From: Finegoldia magna ATCC 53516
GTDB lineage: Bacteria > Bacillota > Clostridia > Tissierellales > Peptoniphilaceae
Direction of reading: 5' to 3'
NCBI RefSeq assembly: GCF_000159695.1
Contig: NZ_CM000955.1
Span: 1,127,473 to 1,191,472 of the forward strand
Length of the DNA stretch: 64,000 nt
Shown: piece by piece, positions 42,864-49,959 of the stretch
How positions within the stretch are numbered: the stretch's first letter is position 1
How the letters are laid out: the number at the start of each line of letters is the position of its first letter
The notes under the pieces: generated by a model
The model's database searches: none
What the model was told of the DNA's origin: nothing
Seen by the model: the letters and a program-made list of their open reading frames with translations, nothing else
Made by a program: the position numbers and the translations under genes

Positions 42864-43049
42864 CTAAAGTTCTGTTTCTTCTACTACATACGCGTGTTTT
42901 TCATTAGAATCTACTAATGAATTGATAGTGTATGCTGCTGTTTTCAAGTTTTCGTTAGTAACTCCTGATTTTAAGTTACTGAATGTTTTGCAACTTTTCT
43001 TTTGTGTTCCGTTTGCATCATATACTGAAGTGATTTTTAATTTTTTCAT
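42864..43049 (-). CDS. DUF1659 protein
   Basis: A 61-residue protein (MKKLKITSVYDANGTQKKS) with the DUF1659 layout of short beta strands and a central helix NENLKTAAYTINSLV. The start at 43049 has AAAGGGGGAG upstream; the frame extends to an ATG at 43067 that would include that site. First gene of the DUF1659-DUF2922-YvrJ unit, 11 nt before DUF2922. No known function. Confidence 0.85.
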   Translation of the reverse strand: MKKLKITSVYDANGTQKKSCKTFSNLKSGVTNENLKTAAYTINSLVDSNEKHAYVVEETEL

Positions 43050-43156
43050 TTTCACTCCCCCTTTCATTTATACATACATTGACAAGGGCGTTATTACTAT
43101 TCTGTTTTGAAAAATTTGGGTATAATGTAATTAACACAAGAAAGGTTGTGAAATTT

Positions 43157-43555
43157 ATGAAAAGGTTATTAAAGATTCTACTTACGATTGTAATCGTCTA
43201 TTTAATTGTCGGATGGACTATTAATCATCCAGTTCAATATTTTTGTGGAAAACACAGGCTGTATTCTTTTATGCAACAGCAAGGAACTAATAAAGATAAT
43301 ATTTTGAAGATTTCATCAAGCTATGATTATAAAGCCGGTAATTCTGAATTTAATGTGATTTTTAAGGATGATCCATTGGTTGAATACAGATACAGTTATC
43401 GTTTGGTTAATTTTAGATTGAAAAGTTTGCCGCATTTGTTTGAAGATACGAACAAAATCATTGTTTTTATTTACGAATACCCTACAGGAAGTCCTATCGG
43501 AAACACCTATTTCAAAAAGGCAAAATACATGAAATACACTGAAGAATGGTATTAA
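43157..43555 (+). CDS. DUF3139-like membrane-anchored protein
   Basis: 132 residues with an N-terminal membrane anchor (residues 4-22) and a small extracellular domain. Shared with the next protein are HPVQYFCGKHRLYSFMQQQGT and VIFKDDPLVEYRYSY. The frame is open from 43079, but the ATG at 43157 directly precedes the membrane anchor and has AGAAAGG upstream. TATAAT at 43121 is a candidate -10. DUF3139 proteins have no established function. Confidence 0.75.
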   Translation: MKRLLKILLTIVIVYLIVGWTINHPVQYFCGKHRLYSFMQQQGTNKDNILKISSSYDYKAGNSEFNVIFKDDPLVEYRYSYRLVNFRLKSLPHLFEDTNKIIVFIYEYPTGSPIGNTYFKKAKYMKYTEEWY

Positions 43556-43564
43556 GAGGTGAAT

Positions 43565-43999
43565 ATGAAAAATAAACTATACAAATTTATCAAAATTGTG
43601 ATCTGTATTTTCGTAATTTACAATGTTGTGTGGTGGGTTGTTGATCATCCAATTCAAAGCTATTTCGCAAACAAAAAACTTGACCAAGTCCTCACTTTAC
43701 AAGGAACCGACAGATCCAACATCAAATCTATAGAAAAATATAATGATGCAAGTGAGAATACTACATGTTTTACGATATATTTCAAAGATGATCCCAATAC
43801 ACAATACGAGTACCGATATTTCTTGTACTCCAATGTTTATTTGAATCCTATGAAAAATAACTACAACAAGATGTTTTGTTTTGCTTATGATTTGAAACTA
43901 AAAAAAGAAAAAAACATGATAGACAATCACAACTACCTAGCAAGAAAGCCGTTTTCTGATTCTATTAAATATCAAAAATGTTTAAATACTTGGAAATAA
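43565..43999 (+). CDS. DUF3139-like membrane-anchored protein (paralogue)
   Basis: 144 residues, a tandem paralogue of the preceding gene: N-terminal anchor, then DHPIQSYFANKKLDQVLTLQGT and IYFKDDPNTQYEYRYFL align with its neighbour. AAGAGG lies 5 nt before the ATG; a GTG two codons earlier is a less likely start. The pair is co-transcribed and ends at a hairpin terminator. Confidence 0.75.
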   Translation: MKNKLYKFIKIVICIFVIYNVVWWVVDHPIQSYFANKKLDQVLTLQGTDRSNIKSIEKYNDASENTTCFTIYFKDDPNTQYEYRYFLYSNVYLNPMKNNYNKMFCFAYDLKLKKEKNMIDNHNYLARKPFSDSIKYQKCLNTWK

Positions 44000-44010
44000 T
44001 TAACCACTAA

Positions 44011-44040
44011 AACAAGCCCATCTAATAAGATGAGCTTGTT
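44011..44040. terminator. terminator between DUF3139 pair and hicB
   Basis: A 13-bp stem with one mismatch (44011-44023 / 44028-44040, loop AATA), followed by a T-rich tract. Nearly the same sequence recurs at 44784-44813. Confidence 0.8.
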
Positions 44041-44073
44041 GCTTTTATAAATTGTATTTAAATTGATGTAGTA

Positions 44074-44472
44074 TTATTTCACATTCAATTCTTTTTCTAG
44101 TGCTTCGGTGAGAATTTTGGAGAAATTAATATTTTTGTATTGTCCCAACATGTTCAAATGATTCGGAATAGTAAGTGTTTTCTTGGTATTCACAACTTTT
44201 ACCTTAGAAAATTCGTAAGGTAACCACACGTTGACATAAACGACAAATTCTCCTTCTTTGAGTTCTTTCATTATATCTTCTATATTAGAAGCTTTCTTGT
44301 ATTCATCTTCTTCAAAATCATAAAAAATTAATCCAAAAACTTCCTTGATATTTTTCAATGCTTCTTCGATTGTATTCCCTTCGGCATATATTTCTTCGTA
44401 ATCATAGCATTGAGCAAAATATCCACCATCTTCCTTGCTCATTACAACTGGATACAAAATATCATTTTTCAT
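44074..44472 (-). CDS. hicB: HicB-family antitoxin
   Basis: 132 residues: an N-terminal HicB ferredoxin-like domain (YPVVMSKEDGGYFAQCYDYEE, then GNTIEEALKNIKE) and a C-terminal DNA-binding part (LTIPNHLNMLGQYKNINFSKIL). Neutralises HicA and represses the operon. It follows hicA by 38 nt. Confidence 0.9.
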   Translation of the reverse strand: MKNDILYPVVMSKEDGGYFAQCYDYEEIYAEGNTIEEALKNIKEVFGLIFYDFEEDEYKKASNIEDIMKELKEGEFVVYVNVWLPYEFSKVKVVNTKKTLTIPNHLNMLGQYKNINFSKILTEALEKELNVK

Positions 44473-44510
44473 AATATCACACTCCTAAATTTCGAGAGAT
44501 AGCGGCTGGT

Positions 44511-44699
44511 TTACCAACCAGCCTGTTTGTATATGCTCTTTAAAGTTTTTGTTGTAAAATCCTTTTGTGGATGTGCAACAGTTACAATCCCTTTTTTTAC
44601 AGGATGTTTAAACTTGTGATGACTGCCATTGACGCTAACCAAGTACCAGCCATCTTTTTTGAGCATTTTTATTATCTCTCTTGAGGTTTTTGACGTCAT
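44511..44699 (-). CDS. hicA: HicA-family mRNA interferase toxin
   Basis: 62 residues with the double-stranded-RNA-binding-like fold of HicA: TSREIIKMLKKDGWYLVSVNGSH with the catalytic His in GSHHKFKHP, and TVAHPQKDFTTKTLKSIYKQAG. Cleaves mRNA when free of HicB. TATGGAGG precedes the ATG. The toxin-first order is usual for hicAB. Confidence 0.93.
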   Translation of the reverse strand: MTSKTSREIIKMLKKDGWYLVSVNGSHHKFKHPVKKGIVTVAHPQKDFTTKTLKSIYKQAGW

Positions 44700-44716
44700 A
44701 CTTAGCCTCCATAATT

Positions 44717-44744
44717 ATTATAGCACGTATAAAACACGTGTCAA
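44717..44744 (-). promoter_or_regulatory. hicAB promoter with operator palindrome
   Basis: TTGACA (44744-44739), 16-nt spacer, TATAAT (44722-44717) on the minus strand. The spacer contains the inverted repeat CACGT / ACGTG (44724-44728 / 44736-44740), a likely HicB operator. Confidence 0.75.
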
Positions 44745-44783
44745 TATATGGATTGGGTTTATATTATTTTTTTGCACATAAAA

Positions 44784-44813
44784 AACAAGTCCACCTAATA
44801 AGATGAGCTTGTT
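44784..44813. repeat. second copy of the DUF3139/hicB terminator
   Basis: Stem-loop almost identical to 44011-44040, including the following TTTATAAATTGTA. It lies between divergent genes where no gene needs terminating, so it may mark a deleted gene or a duplication. Confidence 0.6.
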
Positions 44814-44933
44814 GTTTTTATAAATTGTAGTAACGCAACCAGTGCTGATAGGATGATTGCTACGTTGTAATCCAGTTGGTTTTTTCTATAAATGAAAAAA
44901 TGGTATAATGTAATCAAATAAGCAGGTGATTTA

Positions 44934-45590
44934 ATGACACAGAAATCTGAAAGTTTACAAATTATGTTCATACTAACACTAATCGGAGGATTCTTGGATA
45001 GCTACAGCTACGTAACCCGTGGAGGAGTATTCGCATTCGCGCAGACAGGAAACCTAGTGTTATTGTCGATAAATATTTGCTATGGGAATTTGGACAAAAT
45101 AGTCCGCTACATCATGCCCATTATCGCATTCATATTGGGAACAACTCTGGTTAGAATATTTGAAAAAAAACACAAATACATGAAAATCGTACATTGGAGA
45201 CAAGTAATCATAGTTTTCGAAGGAATAATCCTCGCATTAGTTGGATTTATCCCAGAAAATTTGAACAAATTAGCATGTCTTCTCATATCATTCGTATGCG
45301 CAATGCAAATCGAAGCATTCAGAAGATTCAACGGAGTCGATTTAATGACCACAATGTGCACAGGAAATTTGAAAAAAGCAACCGACAGACTTATCGACTA
45401 CGCATATACAAAAGATGACAACCTACTCAAAGCATCATTTACGACATATGCTGCAATCCTGATATTCATACTAGGCTGTATAATTGGAACACTCACATCC
45501 ATTGTCTACTCAACAAAATCAATACTCATACTTCCTGTCGTCATACTCATCGCATTCATCATAATGCACGAAACAGAAAGGAACAAATAA
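44934..45590 (+). CDS. DUF1275 (YoaK-family) membrane protein
   Basis: 218 residues, six or seven membrane segments. It shows the family pattern LIGGFLDSYSYVTRGGVFAFAQTGNLVLL near the N-terminus and LMTTMCTGNLKKATD centrally. Function not established in the family. Its stop overlaps the start of the next gene (TAATG). AGCAGGTGA precedes the ATG. Confidence 0.88.
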   Translation: MTQKSESLQIMFILTLIGGFLDSYSYVTRGGVFAFAQTGNLVLLSINICYGNLDKIVRYIMPIIAFILGTTLVRIFEKKHKYMKIVHWRQVIIVFEGIILALVGFIPENLNKLACLLISFVCAMQIEAFRRFNGVDLMTTMCTGNLKKATDRLIDYAYTKDDNLLKASFTTYAAILIFILGCIIGTLTSIVYSTKSILILPVVILIAFIIMHETERNK

Positions 45591-46234
45591 TGAAACAAAT
45601 GAAAAACCCAAATGAAACAAATGGATACGTAATGCTTTACACAATGCAAGATAAAAGATCACTAGACGTATTGAAAAAAGAAAAAAGATTCATCAACAAA
45701 TTGGAATACGCAAGTGAACATTTGGGAGACATCTATGAGTTTTTCAGAGAAAAATACACCTATTTCGTCAAACAAGCAGAAACAATCGTCCCCAAACCTG
45801 ACGATGTAAAACTACCAATATGGTGCTCAGTTAGTAACAAAAATTGCATGAAACCAGACCAAAACTCCGTAGCATATTGCCTCAAAGTCCCAGCAGAAAA
45901 GGTCGTCTATCTAGATGGAGCAAAATGGGACTACGTCCTCAACAACCACTACGTACCACTAGATGAAGACGATTTGAAAAATTACTACAAATACTTGAAA
46001 GATCACAAAATGCCCAACCCGTTTCTAATAGGCTCCGAAGATTATAGATATTTGTATCCCGAAGAATACAAAAAAATCTACCAAAGCTACAAAAGAATCT
46101 TCGACATCGATAAGTGGAACATCTTCGCAGTCCAAGGAAACATCTGGGAAATCACAGAAGACATGATAATCAAAGTATACTACCATGACGACCCAATAGA
46201 CATATCAGAAGAAAATTTAATAGATTATTTGTAA
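45590..46234 (+). CDS. DUF3841 protein
   Basis: A 214-residue cytoplasmic protein matching DUF3841: YVMLYTMQDKRSLDVLKKE at the N-terminus, PIWCSVSNKN and WDYVLNNHYVP centrally, and WNIFAVQGNIWEI towards the end. No known activity. It is translationally coupled to the DUF1275 gene. An imperfect long hairpin downstream (46248-46300) may be its terminator. Confidence 0.82.
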   Translation: MKQMKNPNETNGYVMLYTMQDKRSLDVLKKEKRFINKLEYASEHLGDIYEFFREKYTYFVKQAETIVPKPDDVKLPIWCSVSNKNCMKPDQNSVAYCLKVPAEKVVYLDGAKWDYVLNNHYVPLDEDDLKNYYKYLKDHKMPNPFLIGSEDYRYLYPEEYKKIYQSYKRIFDIDKWNIFAVQGNIWEITEDMIIKVYYHDDPIDISEENLIDYL

Positions 46235-46333
46235 AAATAAAAAAATCATCCAAAGCTAATAATATCATACAGATATAGATATTAGCGTTGGGTGATTTTT
46301 AAATTTAGAACCGGAACAATCCGTGTAGATAAC

Positions 46334-46432
46334 AAAAGCAGTTAATCCTTATTGCTAAGAATATCATAAGGAGTCTAGATATTCGTGCAATATGCTTAAA
46401 CTGCGTATACTAACCTATGTCTGCATTGCAAT
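46334..46432 (+). repeat. ~95-bp direct repeat, first copy (second at 46637-46844, interrupted)
   Basis: Shared blocks include GCTAAGAATATCATA and GTCTAGATATTCGTGCAATA. The second copy is interrupted after 46675 by a ~108-bp palindromic insert and resumes at 46785. Confidence 0.85.
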
Positions 46433-46493
46433 CGTGCTTGATGATTTTTTTAATTTAGAGCTGAAACAACACTTGTAGATAATTTCCAAAAAA

Positions 46494-46593
46494 GTAGATT
46501 ACCAAAATTACATACAGATTTTCCTTGGAAAAATCCGACAAATTTCGCCGAAAAAATTCTCGTAGATTATTACCTGTAATTTTGGTTTTCTAC
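46494..46593. repeat. 100-bp palindromic element
   Basis: Terminal inverted repeats of 19 bp, 17 matching: GTAGATTACCAAAATTACA (46494-46512) and the reverse complement of 46575-46593. A nested stem GATTTTCC / GGAAAAATC lies inside. It encodes no protein. Confidence 0.75.
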
Positions 46594-46675
46594 ACATCTT
46601 TCCTCTTCCTTATAAAGTATTTTAATAAGCATCAAAAAAAGCAGTTAAGCCTTATTGCTAAGAATATCATACGGA

Positions 46676-46781
46676 GAAAATAAGAATAAATCCAAGTGAA
46701 ATAAGCCGTCAAAAATCGCACTATCTGAGCGTCAGCGAGTTTGCGATTTTAGGCTTATGAGCTTAGGATTTATTTATTTTC
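46676..46781. mobile_element. 106-bp palindromic miniature element inserted in a repeat
   Basis: Outer arms 46676-46693 and 46766-46781 (GGATTTATTTATTTTC on the right), inner arms AATAAGCC / GGCTTAT and AAAATCGCA / TGCGATTTT, and a small CTGA-GCG-TCAG apical hairpin. It interrupts the second copy of the 95-bp repeat, which shows it arrived after the duplication. Size and shape resemble a MITE or REP-type element; no transposase is recognisable. Confidence 0.65.
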
Positions 46782-46819
46782 GTAGTCTAGATATTCGTGC
46801 AATATGCTTAACTGCGTGT

Positions 46820-46900
46820 ACTTACCTACGTTAGCAATTCAATTACTTACCTATCTTAGCAATGCAATTACTAACCTATGTCAGCAATGCAACAACTTAC
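46820..46900. repeat. tandem 25-bp repeat, 3.2 copies
   Basis: Units at 46820-46844, 46845-46869 and 46870-46894 with consensus ACTTACCTATNTTAGCAATG..., then a 6-bp partial unit, ending at the stop codon of the LPXTG mini-protein. A related single unit is near 46410-46432. Confidence 0.85.
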
Positions 46901-47127
46901 TTTTTTTCTCTTTTCTTAAAAAACACAAAAAATGCACCAGTAATTACGATTAAACAAGCGATGCTTATTAAAATATGCTCGTTGTCTATTCCCGCTTTTG
47001 GCAAACTTTGTGTACTAGCCAACATTTTTGTTACGCTGTTTTCTGTTTCGCAGTAGCTTGTGTCATGTACAATGTGCATCAGAAACATCATCACTGCTAC
47101 CACATAAATCATTAATTTCTTTTTCAT
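46897..47127 (-). CDS. LPXTG mini-protein (76 aa), sortase substrate-like
   Basis: Signal peptide (MKKKLMIYVVAVMMFLMHIV..., ending about residue 26), a spacer of only about 15 residues, sorting motif LPKAG at residues 43-47, a hydrophobic segment (ISIACLIVITGAFFVFF) and a KKREKK tail. After signal peptidase and sortase cleavage only about 20 residues would remain on the wall. AGGGGGGAG-type ribosome binding site (TGGGGGGAGAA). It could be a remnant of a larger adhesin after internal deletion, or a genuine wall-linked peptide. Motif variant A for T. Confidence 0.75.
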   Translation of the reverse strand: MKKKLMIYVVAVMMFLMHIVHDTSYCETENSVTKMLASTQSLPKAGIDNEHILISIACLIVITGAFFVFFKKREKK

Positions 47128-47200
47128 ATTCTCCCCCCATTACCCTCACACTTATTATATATTTTATATTATTATTTTTCAATATAAAATATTTTTTTAA

Positions 47201-48559
47201 CTAGCACATTTTTGTAGGGTCAACGTATTCGTCAAATTCTTCTTCTGTAAGAATTTCCAAATCGAGCGCTGCTTGTTTAAGTGTTGTGTTGTTTTTATGT
47301 GCGTATTTTGCGATTGTGCTTGCCTTGTCGTAGCCAATTTTCGTGTTAAGCGCAGTTACTAACATCAACGAATTGTTCAAATAATATTCGATGACTTCTC
47401 TGTTTGCTTTGAGTCCTCTTAGACAATTGTCTGTAAAAGATTTCGTAGCATCTTTGATTAGTCTTACAGATTGCAATGCGTTGTAAATAATCACAGGCAT
47501 GTAGACGTTGAGTTCGTAATTTCCTTGGCTTGCTGCGACTTGAATTGTCGTGTTGTTGCCCATTATTTGCACACAAACCATTGTCAATGCTTCTGCTTGT
47601 GTTGGATTTACTTTGCCCGGCATGATTGATGAGCCAGGTTCATTTGCTGGAATTGATAATTCGCCGATTCCACACCTTGGTCCACTCGCCAAAAATCTCA
47701 CATCATTTGCAATCTTCATCAAATTGTTAGCAAGGGCTGTGATTGCTCCATGAGTAAAGCTTATTGCATCCTTTGATGTAAGCGCGTGGAATTTGTTTTC
47801 TGCAGTGACGAATTCTCCGTTTGTTTGGTTGTTGATTTCATCTACTACCATTTGGTCGAATCCTTTAACTGCGTTGAGTCCTGTTCCCACAGCTGTAGCT
47901 CCAATTGCAAGTTCATTAAGCGCTTTACTTGCTTCAATGATGTGTTGTTTTCCTTTTCTTATCATAAAAAGCCATCCCGATATTTCTTGTGACAATCTTA
48001 GTGGCACTGCATCTTGCAAATGTGTACGTCCGATTTTGATGATGTCTTTATTTTCTTCCATCAATGTTTCCAAAACTTTTTCAGTGTTTTCAAGTTCTGC
48101 TATTAGTTCTGAGTCAATCATGTGTTTAAGTGCAATGTGGATTGCAGATGGGAATGTATCGTTGGAACTTTGGGATTTGTTCACATCATCGTTTGGATGA
48201 ATGATGTTTGATCCAGCCTTTTGGTTTGCAATGTGTGCTATAACTTCGTTTACATTCATGTTGGATTGCGTTCCAGATCCAGTTTGCCACACAGCTAGTG
48301 GAAATTCATTGTCGTGTTTGTGATCCAAGATTTCATCACATGCACCCACAATCAAATCCTTTTTTTCGTCTGTAAGTTTTCCCAATTTGTTGTTCGAAAT
48401 CGCACACGCTTTTTTTAATCTTGTAAGTGCTTTGATGACTTCAAGTGGCATTTTTTCTGTGCCGATTTTAAAATTGTTGAAACTTCTTTGAGTTTGTGCT
48501 CCCCATAACACATCGTCACTTACTTCGATTTCTCCGATAGAATCCCTTTCAATTCTCAT
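47201..48559 (-). CDS. fumC: class II fumarate hydratase
   Basis: Interconverts fumarate and malate; 452 residues, typical length. It has the superfamily signature GSSIMPGKVNPTQAEA and conserved TGSGTQSNMNVNEV, GRTHLQDAVPLRL and SNDTFPSAIH substrate-binding segments. The start is at 48559 after TTGGAGGAA; an in-frame ATG at 48583 overlaps the fetB gene. Aspartate ammonia-lyase is the close alternative; the GSGTQSNMN and FHALTSKDA patterns favour fumarase. Confidence 0.9.
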   Translation of the reverse strand: MRIERDSIGEIEVSDDVLWGAQTQRSFNNFKIGTEKMPLEVIKALTRLKKACAISNNKLGKLTDEKKDLIVGACDEILDHKHDNEFPLAVWQTGSGTQSNMNVNEVIAHIANQKAGSNIIHPNDDVNKSQSSNDTFPSAIHIALKHMIDSELIAELENTEKVLETLMEENKDIIKIGRTHLQDAVPLRLSQEISGWLFMIRKGKQHIIEASKALNELAIGATAVGTGLNAVKGFDQMVVDEINNQTNGEFVTAENKFHALTSKDAISFTHGAITALANNLMKIANDVRFLASGPRCGIGELSIPANEPGSSIMPGKVNPTQAEALTMVCVQIMGNNTTIQVAASQGNYELNVYMPVIIYNALQSVRLIKDATKSFTDNCLRGLKANREVIEYYLNNSLMLVTALNTKIGYDKASTIAKYAHKNNTTLKQAALDLEILTEEEFDEYVDPTKMC

Positions 48560-48572
48560 TTTTTTCCTCCAA

Positions 48573-49346
48573 TTACAATTCAAAATTTATTTGCTCTCTA
48601 TTATTAATCAAACTTTTGTAACCCAAATAAAGCGACAAGAAACTTGCAATGTTGACACTTGCACAGATGGCTATCATCACAGAAATCTGATAAATTATCG
48701 CAGTGTTCGGGCTTACTCCTGATAAGATTTGTCCTGTCATCATTCCAGGAAGGCTTATAATTCCCATCGCAATCATACTATTCAAATTAGGTAGTATCGC
48801 CATTTCTACGGATTGATTGACGATTGGAATTAGCGCTGTATCTGCACTCACTCCCAAATTAATCAACGTTGTGATTTTGTTTTTGTTCAGTTTCAGATTT
48901 TCGTTTAAGTAATTTACTCCCAAATTCACAGCCGTCATCGTATTTCCAAAAAGCATTCCAGAAATCGGAATCGCATATTGTGCATCCAAAATCGGCTTTC
49001 TGATGACAAATCCCACGTAGAAACACTCCACGAGTAATCCAGAAAATAATATGCTAAGTCCGATTATCACCTTAAATTTGTCGGACAAATGGTTTCCCTT
49101 GAAAACCTTCAAACTGCTGAACGTCGCCATTACCAATATGTAAATTATTACAAATAAATTGTTGTTCGCGTTAATCACATAAGTTAGGATGAAACCTGCG
49201 ATAATAAGTTGCACAGTCATACGAACACTTGCTACAACTAGCATTTTTGTTTTGTTGATGCGGCATTTTTTCATTACGAATAACACAACCAGCAACAAAA
49301 GATAAATCAACACGAACCTAGTCCATGGTATTTTGATTATTCCCAT
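48573..49346 (-). CDS. fetB: FetB-type iron export ABC permease (UPF0014)
   Basis: 257-residue membrane protein with about seven segments. Family features are VRMTVQLIIAGFIL, SGMLFGNTMTAVNLGVN, and ISLPGMMTGQILSGVSPNTAIIYQI near the C-terminus. The start at 49346 follows GGGAG; the frame from 49379 lies within fetA. FetAB exports iron and aids oxidative-stress tolerance in Escherichia coli; the same role is inferred here. Confidence 0.88.
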   Translation of the reverse strand: MGIIKIPWTRFVLIYLLLLVVLFVMKKCRINKTKMLVVASVRMTVQLIIAGFILTYVINANNNLFVIIYILVMATFSSLKVFKGNHLSDKFKVIIGLSILFSGLLVECFYVGFVIRKPILDAQYAIPISGMLFGNTMTAVNLGVNYLNENLKLNKNKITTLINLGVSADTALIPIVNQSVEMAILPNLNSMIAMGIISLPGMMTGQILSGVSPNTAIIYQISVMIAICASVNIASFLSLYLGYKSLINNREQINFEL

Positions 49347-49347
49347 T

Positions 49348-49959
49348 TTATTCTCCCAAATCGATGATTTTATCTGCAAATTCGTCCACCAATTGCCTTG
49401 CGTGGCTCACAACTACAAGTGTGATGTCGTTTTGTTTGCAGTAATCCACGATATTTTTCATCATATCAAACGCAGTTTTATTATCCAACGCACTCGTCGG
49501 CTCATCCAAAAGCAAAACCTCAGGCTTCATGCTAAGTGCAATCGCCAAGAACACCCTTTGCTTTTCTCCTCCGGAAAGTTTCTCAACATCTAAGTTCACA
49601 TCCACATCAAAGTTAGTGATTTTCAAAAACTTCGTGATATCATCGTCAGTTAATTCTTCTAAATCGCGTAGCTTGTAAAACTCATGGAAATTCTCTCTTA
49701 TAGTCATATCAAACAAGAAATTTTCCTGAGAAGTCATTATGATGTTTCTTCTCAATTCAACAGGTTTGATATTCAAAATATTTTTATCTTTGTAGAAAAT
49801 TCTGCCCGATTTCAGTTGTAATGTGTTGTTGATAAGTTTGAGAAGAGTGGATTTGCCGCTTCCACTCTTACCCACAACGAATACCACTTCGTTTTTATCT
49901 ATAGAAAAATCATCGTACTCTTTGATGAATTTAACATTTTCAAATCTCAAAATTTCCAT
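49348..49959 (-). CDS. fetA: FetA-type ABC ATP-binding protein
   Basis: 203 residues. Walker A GKSGSGKST, signature LSGGEKQRV, Walker B VLLLDEPTSALD and switch His in VVVSHARQL. Its ATG abuts the sigB stop, and fetB starts 1 nt after its own stop, so it is expressed with the rsbVW-sigB unit. A partner for FetB is inferred from adjacency. Confidence 0.9.
   Translation of the reverse strand: MEILRFENVKFIKEYDDFSIDKNEVVFVVGKSGSGKSTLLKLINNTLQLKSGRIFYKDKNILNIKPVELRRNIIMTSQENFLFDMTIRENFHEFYKLRDLEELTDDDITKFLKITNFDVDVNLDVEKLSGGEKQRVFLAIALSMKPEVLLLDEPTSALDNKTAFDMMKNIVDYCKQNDITLVVVSHARQLVDEFADKIIDLGE

Larger units (their letters stand above)
46235..46896. other. 660-bp non-coding region of nested repeats and palindromes
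   Basis: No reading frame of substance. It holds a hairpin after DUF3841 (46248-46300), a ~41-bp diverged direct repeat (46293-46333 and 46441-46482), a ~95-bp direct repeat whose second copy is split by a palindromic insert, another 100-bp palindrome, and three 25-bp tandem repeats. These are listed separately. Confidence 0.75.

Noticed and set aside
44793-44911. Possible small hydrophobic peptide (DYNVAIILSALVALLQF) on the minus strand
   Set aside because: Only a TTG start without a convincing ribosome binding site, and it ends in the duplicated terminator; could be a remnant but cannot be supported as a gene.
46862-47056. 64-residue plus-strand frame opposite the LPXTG mini-protein
   Set aside because: Antisense shadow with no ribosome binding site or family match.
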